This document shows, one piece after another, positions 60,183-64,000 of a DNA stretch of 64,000 bases. This DNA comes from Halothermothrix sp. (GTDB lineage: Bacteria; Bacillota; Halanaerobiia; DY22613): positions 62,001 through 126,000 of the forward strand of contig JAENYK010000006.1 of the NCBI GenBank assembly GCA_016841825.1, given 5' to 3'. The position numbers and the translations under genes are program-made. Position 1 is the stretch's first letter; every line of letters starts with the position of its first letter. The notes beneath the pieces are model-generated. The model saw only the letters and a program-made list of their open reading frames with translations, ran no database searches and was not told where the DNA came from.

Positions 60183-61007
60183 ATGGCTATAGATTTGCAC
60201 ATTCATACGACTGCATCAGATGGAATTTTTACACCTTCACAGGTGGTGGAGATGGCAAAAGAGGTTGGTCTGACAGCTATTGGCATTACTGACCATGATA
60301 CTATGGGTGGTGTAGAAGAGGCATTAAAACGGGGGTCAGAGCTTGGATTAGAAATTGTGCCGGGAATAGAATTAAATACTGATTATAAAGATCGGGAGAT
60401 TCATGTGCTGGGGTATTATCTGGACTATAGAGATTCAGCATTACAAATAATGTTAAGAGATCTTCAGGATACCCGTATTAATCGGGCGAAAAAGATGGTT
60501 GATAAATTGAATCAACTGGGAGTGAATATCTCATATGAACGAGTTTTAGAGATCGCAGGAGAGGGATCTGTAGGAAGACCACATCTGGCTCAGGCTATTG
60601 TGGAGCAAGGATTTGCTGTTAATTGGGAGGAAGTTTTTGCAAGATATATTGGCAAAGACTGTCCAGCATATGTGCCACGAACTCGCCTTACACCTTTCTC
60701 GGCGGTGGAACTGATCTTAGAAATGAGAGGAATTCCGGTTTTAGCTCATCCGGGTTTAAATGATATTGATGAGATTATTCCTGAATTAATTCAGGTTGGT
60801 CTCCGGGGAATTGAAGTTTTTCATTATGAACATACATTGGAAGATCAGGAACGTTATTTGAAGATCGCTCAGACGAATGGGTTATTAATTACTGGTGGTT
60901 CTGATTTTCATGGTCCTGCCAGATCACCTTTAGAATTGGGAGATCTTAAATTATCCACTGAGTATTTAATAAAATTAAAAGAAGCCAGAGAAGGGAACTG
61001 TGACTAA
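60183..61007 (+). CDS. PHP-domain phosphoesterase (RNase AM / nucleotide phosphatase-like)
   Basis: A 274-residue PHP domain metal-dependent phosphoesterase. Motifs: DLHIHTTASDG, ITDHDTMGGV, VPGIELNT, VLAHPGLND and GGSDFHGP. The closest characterised types remove phosphate from 3',5'-bisphosphonucleotides or trim RNA 5' ends; which applies is not visible. GGCAGGAGGC precedes the ATG. Confidence 0.88.
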   Translation: MAIDLHIHTTASDGIFTPSQVVEMAKEVGLTAIGITDHDTMGGVEEALKRGSELGLEIVPGIELNTDYKDREIHVLGYYLDYRDSALQIMLRDLQDTRINRAKKMVDKLNQLGVNISYERVLEIAGEGSVGRPHLAQAIVEQGFAVNWEEVFARYIGKDCPAYVPRTRLTPFSAVELILEMRGIPVLAHPGLNDIDEIIPELIQVGLRGIEVFHYEHTLEDQERYLKIAQTNGLLITGGSDFHGPARSPLELGDLKLSTEYLIKLKEAREGNCD

Positions 61008-61036
61008 AGATCACAGATTAACTTAATTTACAAGTA

Positions 61037-61064
61037 GCAGGATTTTAATACATTTATATAGAAG
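61037..61064 (+). promoter_or_regulatory. Sigma-H-like promoter of the parvulin gene
   Basis: GCAGGATTT (61037-61045), 12 nt, ATAGAAG (61058-61064): one mismatch at the last -10 base. 38 nt before the start codon. Confidence 0.52.
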
Positions 61065-61102
61065 TATTAGCAAATAAATAAAAAGTAGGGGAGATGTAAT
61101 TA

Positions 61103-62092
61103 ATGAGAAAAAGAGGTAAAATTTTTATTTTATTAAGTTTGTCAATACTCATCTTAGTTGTGGGAATAACTGCACAAGCAGAAGATGTCGTGCCCGCAGA
61201 GGCTATGGCCAAAGTAAACGGAAACTATATCTATCAAGATTTTTTTGATCGGTATATAGATAGACAGTTAAATACATATGAATCTAACTATGGAACTGAC
61301 TACACTCTTCCGGAGCATGCTGATGATTTGCTGATAATTAAATCGCAGATATTAGAGAGCATGATTGGTAATGAAATTTTACGACAGGCTGCTATTGAGT
61401 TAGGTTTGGAAGTTACCGAGGATGAGATTCAGGCTGAATTGGATAATATAAAGGTTAACTATCCTGATGAAGCAACATTTTTAAGTATTTTGGAGAGGGT
61501 AAAATATACTTTAGAAGATTTGCGCTATGATATTTTATTACAGAAATCTTTTGACAAAGTTACTGCATATTTGGGTAAATCGGAGACTGTTACTGAAGAA
61601 GAGATTCAAAGTTATTATGAAGAAAATATAAGTCGTTATAGTCAACCTGAGCAGATTAAAGCATCTCATATTCTGGTCGATACAGAAGAGGAGATTTTGG
61701 CTGTAGTTGAGCAGTTAGAGAATGGAGCTGATTTTGCTAAATTAGCTGAAGAGAAGTCAACATGCCCAAGTTCTGCCCGTGGTGGAGAGTTAGGCTTTTT
61801 CTCGCGCGGTCAGATGGTGCCTGAATTTGAATATGTAGCTTTTAAAACTGAAATTGGTCAAATAAGTGAGCCGGTTCAAACTGAGTTTGGTTGGCATGTC
61901 ATTTTGGTTACTGATAAGAAAGAGGCAGCAGTTCAACCGTTAGATGACGTGAGAACTAATATTGAAACTACTTTGATGTTGAAAAAACAGAGTGAAAAAG
62001 CTGTTGAGTATTTGAAAGATAAGTGGGAAAAGGCTGAGATTGAATATTATGTAGAGTTTGAACCTGAACTGGAAACAGAACCTGTTAATTAA
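61103..62092 (+). CDS. Exported parvulin-type peptidyl-prolyl isomerase (PrsA/SurA-like)
   Basis: A 329-residue chaperone-isomerase. An N-terminal signal peptide (FILLSLSILILVVGITAQA, cut before EDV) is followed by a SurA_N-like helical chaperone region and a parvulin domain (IKASHILVDTEEE, GGELGFFSRGQMVPEFEYVA, TEFGWHVILV). There is no lipobox, so it is a soluble exported protein, unlike lipoprotein PrsA of monoderm Firmicutes. That fits a periplasm. AGGGGAG precedes the ATG. Confidence 0.88.
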   Translation: MRKRGKIFILLSLSILILVVGITAQAEDVVPAEAMAKVNGNYIYQDFFDRYIDRQLNTYESNYGTDYTLPEHADDLLIIKSQILESMIGNEILRQAAIELGLEVTEDEIQAELDNIKVNYPDEATFLSILERVKYTLEDLRYDILLQKSFDKVTAYLGKSETVTEEEIQSYYEENISRYSQPEQIKASHILVDTEEEILAVVEQLENGADFAKLAEEKSTCPSSARGGELGFFSRGQMVPEFEYVAFKTEIGQISEPVQTEFGWHVILVTDKKEAAVQPLDDVRTNIETTLMLKKQSEKAVEYLKDKWEKAEIEYYVEFEPELETEPVN

Positions 62093-62165
62093 AAATGTGA
62101 ATAACCCTTGATATGTACGCGGATACTAATAGAAAATCCATGTACAAAGAGGGGGAATTAATCAA

Positions 62166-62324
62166 ATGTCCAATGAGTTAATGAATCGCCTGGAGCAGCA
62201 GTTTTACAAGTATTGTGAAATGTATGATAACAATATTATTGCTATCTGCAAAGAAAAGAACGTTGGAGTGGATATGAATACCCTGAAACAGGTTTTGGAT
62301 GATGCAAAGCACCGCACTGTTTAA
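62166..62324 (+). CDS. Small protein of unknown function (52 aa)
   Basis: A 52-codon reading frame with a GAGGGGG site 10 nt before its ATG. The product is predicted all-helical: NELMNRLEQQFYKYCEMYDN then IIAICKEKNVGVDMNTLKQV. Two Cys are present. It is followed at once by a family A repeat. Not recognised; no function assigned. Confidence 0.55.
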   Translation: MSNELMNRLEQQFYKYCEMYDNNIIAICKEKNVGVDMNTLKQVLDDAKHRTV

Positions 62325-62333
62325 TAACAAACA

Positions 62334-62476
62334 TTTAACGACATATTAGAAGGAAAGCCTTCCGATTTTTATTGGTAGGAGTATAATACTTCAGTGGAGG
62401 TACAATCCTCTTCTGAAGTCGTTAACCCTGGGCATTAATAGTTTGCTGTTAATGTATCTTTAACTTAAATTTAAAG
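62334..62476 (+). repeat. Dispersed repeat family A, copy 6
   Basis: TTTAACGACATATTAGAAGG, ATTGGTAGGAGTATAA, ACTTCAGTGGAGG/CCTCTTCTGAAGTCG, TTAACCC, ATTAATAGTTTGCTGTTAAT, CTTTAACTTAAATTTAAAG. It lacks the central 16-nt AACTAAAT segment. Confidence 0.85.
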
Positions 62477-62480
62477 AGTT

Positions 62481-62518
62481 AGAAACCTTGCGTCTGCTGT
62501 GAGGTTTCTTTCTTTTTT
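62481..62518 (+). terminator. Terminator between two family A repeats
   Basis: AGAAACCT (62481-62488) / AGGTTTCT (62502-62509), then TTCTTTTTT. Confidence 0.78.
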
Positions 62519-62599
62519 CTGCAGATATTTTTTAAAAATGCATAATTATCCTGGTTTGTACCACATAAAATGGAGTGTGAGACAAAGTACCGGTTCAGT

Positions 62600-62750
62600 T
62601 TTAACGACATTCAGAGGTAAGTCTCCCGGTCTTTATAGGAGGGAGTGAATGACTAAGTAGTGTTTACTTCGGTGGAGATAATTTCCCTTTCTAAAATCGC
62701 TAAACTAAAGAATTAACAGCTTGTTGTTAATACAACTTTATTAAAATAGA
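62600..62750 (+). repeat. Dispersed repeat family A, copy 7
   Basis: TTTAACGACATTCAGAGG, TCTCCCGGTC/TAGGAGGGAG, ACTTCGGTGGAGA, then a diverged second stem and ATTAACAGCTTGTTGTTAAT. Two copies within 300 bp is unusual; the rest of 62325-62894 shows a terminator and the exbB promoter. Confidence 0.82.
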
Positions 62751-62814
62751 AATTTTTACATGTCGTACTTGTTGGAAATAGGTCATATGTCCCTGGCTAT
62801 ACCTTAGTAATTAA

Positions 62815-62842
62815 GAAGGATATTCTGTTTTAGGCGTCGAAA
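62815..62842 (+). promoter_or_regulatory. Sigma-H-like promoter of exbB
   Basis: GAAGGATAT (62815-62823), 12 nt, GTCGAAA (62836-62842): one mismatch. Confidence 0.48.
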
Positions 62843-62894
62843 TTATAACTAAATAATCAGCAAGAATATAAAATTTATGGGGAGGTTATTGAAT

Positions 62895-63524
62895 ATGCTG
62901 GAATTTTTGAAACAAGGTGGTCCAACTATTTATCCGCTAATCGCTTGTTCTGTTATTGGTTTTGCCGTAGTACTCGAGAGACTTATCTATTTTCGGAAAG
63001 TCAAGAATAATAATTTCCGAATGTTTAAGAAGATAGAGCTTTTGATTATTGAAGGTGAGATAACCCATGCAGCTCATGAATTAAAGAATGAACGTGGTCC
63101 TGTTGCCAAAATTGTAGCTGCTGGTCTGGCTCATTATGGTCAAGACCGTCAATTAATTGAAGAACATATTCGGGTTGCCGGAGAACATGAAGTTCACAAG
63201 ATGGAAAAAAATCTGTCTATTTTAGATGTTATCGCTACTATTTCACCACTATTGGGGCTTTTGGGTACAGTCTTGGGAATAATTGCTAGCTTTAACATTT
63301 TGGGGGCTGCAGTTGATGGAATGGCTGCACCTGCCCAGTTAAGTGTGGGAATTGCCGCTGCTCTGATCAGTACTGCGGTTGGTCTGATTATTGCAATTCC
63401 TGCTATGTTATGTTATTCCTATTTTGTGAGTATAGTAGATTATAACACTAAAGAGATGAATAAATGGAGTGTTGAACTACTAGATCTCTTGAGTCATAGG
63501 GGTGAAGAAAATGTTCAAATCTAG
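62895..63524 (+). CDS. exbB: ExbB-type proton channel protein
   Basis: A 209-residue MotA/TolQ/ExbB-family protein with three helices: N-terminal (PTIYPLIACSVIGFAVVLER), then ISPLLGLLGTVLGIIASFNI and AALISTAVGLIIAIPAML, the ExbB/TolQ signature. With ExbD it uses the proton gradient to energise a TonB-type outer-membrane step. ATG at 62895 follows GGGGAGG by 9 nt; ATG at 62877 is too early for that site. Overlaps exbD by 14 nt. Confidence 0.92.
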   Translation: MLEFLKQGGPTIYPLIACSVIGFAVVLERLIYFRKVKNNNFRMFKKIELLIIEGEITHAAHELKNERGPVAKIVAAGLAHYGQDRQLIEEHIRVAGEHEVHKMEKNLSILDVIATISPLLGLLGTVLGIIASFNILGAAVDGMAAPAQLSVGIAAALISTAVGLIIAIPAMLCYSYFVSIVDYNTKEMNKWSVELLDLLSHRGEENVQI

Positions 63525-63924
63525 GCTGAAAAAGCGAACACGGATTGACATCGTCCCAATGATAGATGTTATCTTCTTTTTACTTGTTTTCTTTATGCTG
63601 TTCACCACTTTTAAGACCACTCCCTATGGTTTTGATTTAAAACTGCCAAAAGCTACAATGGTGGTTGAGACTGAATCGAGTAATATTTTAATCAATATCT
63701 CCAGTGATGGGCAGCTGTTTTTAAAGGATAAAGCGGTTACCATAACCGAGTTAAAGAATCAGGTTAAGCTAAATCTGGTCAATAATCCAGAGACTGCTGT
63801 TGTAATTAAAGCAGACGAGAAAGCAGAGTACAAATATTTAATTCAGGTGATGGATGCAGTAAGCCAGGTGGGAGGGTCTAAATTCTCTCTGGCTGCTGAT
63901 AAAACAAACGAAAGTAATAATTAG
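63511..63924 (+). CDS. exbD: ExbD-type proton channel protein
   Basis: A 137-residue bitopic protein. The helix DIVPMIDVIFFLLVFFMLFT carries the conserved Asp. The external domain (INISSDGQLFLKDKAVTITE, then DEKAEYKYLIQVMDAVSQVG) is typical ExbD. ATG at 63511 follows AGGGGTGA; GTG at 63502 overlaps it. Confidence 0.92.
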   Translation: MFKSRLKKRTRIDIVPMIDVIFFLLVFFMLFTTFKTTPYGFDLKLPKATMVVETESSNILINISSDGQLFLKDKAVTITELKNQVKLNLVNNPETAVVIKADEKAEYKYLIQVMDAVSQVGGSKFSLAADKTNESNN

Positions 63925-63935
63925 GGGATGATAAT

Positions 63936-64000
63936 ATGAGCAGGCAGCAAAAGGACAAATCTTTCTTAAAATATTATATTGTCATCTCATTGGCGATCCA
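63936..64000 (+). CDS. Partial gene cut by the window edge, probably TonB-like
   Basis: AGGGGATG at about 63923 precedes an ATG at 63936. Only the first 21 codons are visible: a charged start (SRQQKDKS) and the beginning of a hydrophobic helix (YYIVISLAI). A TonB or energy-transducing protein is usual after exbB-exbD. The family call rests on position only. Confidence 0.4.
   Translation, partial: MSRQQKDKSFLKYYIVISLAI

Noticed and set aside
13872-62750. Family A repeats as a CRISPR array
   Set aside because: Copies are 145-160 bp, far apart and in both orientations, with no regular spacers or cas genes.

Overview
The window reads as an AT-rich, spore-forming, anaerobic member of the Firmicutes that probably has an outer membrane. 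Halanaerobiales-type bacteria are the best guess, from gene content only. Three observations support this. The genes rny, ymdB, spoVS and spmAB are typical of endospore formers. A complete type II secretion operon with a secretin (3083-12850), an exbB-exbD set at the right edge and a peptidyl-prolyl isomerase with an ordinary signal peptide suit a diderm envelope. Leading -35/-10 motifs match the Bacillus sigma-H consensus.

Layout. 47-2912: PLP-dependent amino-acid decarboxylase and cinA. 3083-12850: type II secretion operon in the order E-F-G-H-I-J-K-L-M-C-like-D. 12984-20690: EamA permease, a small minus-strand gene, thpR, recA, rny, an unknown gene, ymdB and spoVS. 21066-26183: hydantoinase-type amidohydrolase and a three-subunit molybdenum hydroxylase. 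26347-30419: dipeptidase, superoxide dismutase, a radical SAM enzyme and decayed thiolase/FabG remnants. 30800-35469: an ABC system with an aminopeptidase-fused permease, then an AAA ATPase. 35678-38392 (minus): two radical SAM enzymes preceded by a 33-residue peptide gene, a candidate RiPP locus. 38732-40712: murG and a DUF2087 regulator. 40793-49196: NDH-2, FMN-binding protein, ApbE, NusG-II protein, Gx transporter, polyprenyl synthase, UbiD and UbiA, together a flavin-based extracellular electron transfer type locus with quinone synthesis. 49420-55728: ABC pair, MazG-like protein, rRNA methyltransferase, an unusual three-gene TolQ/TolR-like set and a methyltransferase. 55962-58835: nikR with a nickel/cobalt ECF transporter. 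58881-62324: spmAB, PHP phosphoesterase, parvulin and a small gene. 62895-64000: exbB, exbD and the start of a third gene.

Linking features. At least twelve intergenic regions carry a sigma-H-like promoter (RnAGGAwWW, 11-12 nt, RnnGAAT, exact or with one to two mismatches), tying together cinA, the secretion operon, thpR, recA-region genes, spoVS, the FMN-binding protein, nikR, prsA and exbB. Two families of structured dispersed repeats occupy many of the longer intergenic gaps: family A (about 145-160 bp, seven copies) and family B (about 65-105 bp, three copies). No tRNA, rRNA, CRISPR array, intact insertion sequence or recognisable riboswitch was seen.

The strongest candidate for an undescribed system is the peptide plus cobalamin-type radical SAM plus SPASM radical SAM operon at 35678-38392. 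The three-gene ion-motor-like set at 52753-54358 is second.
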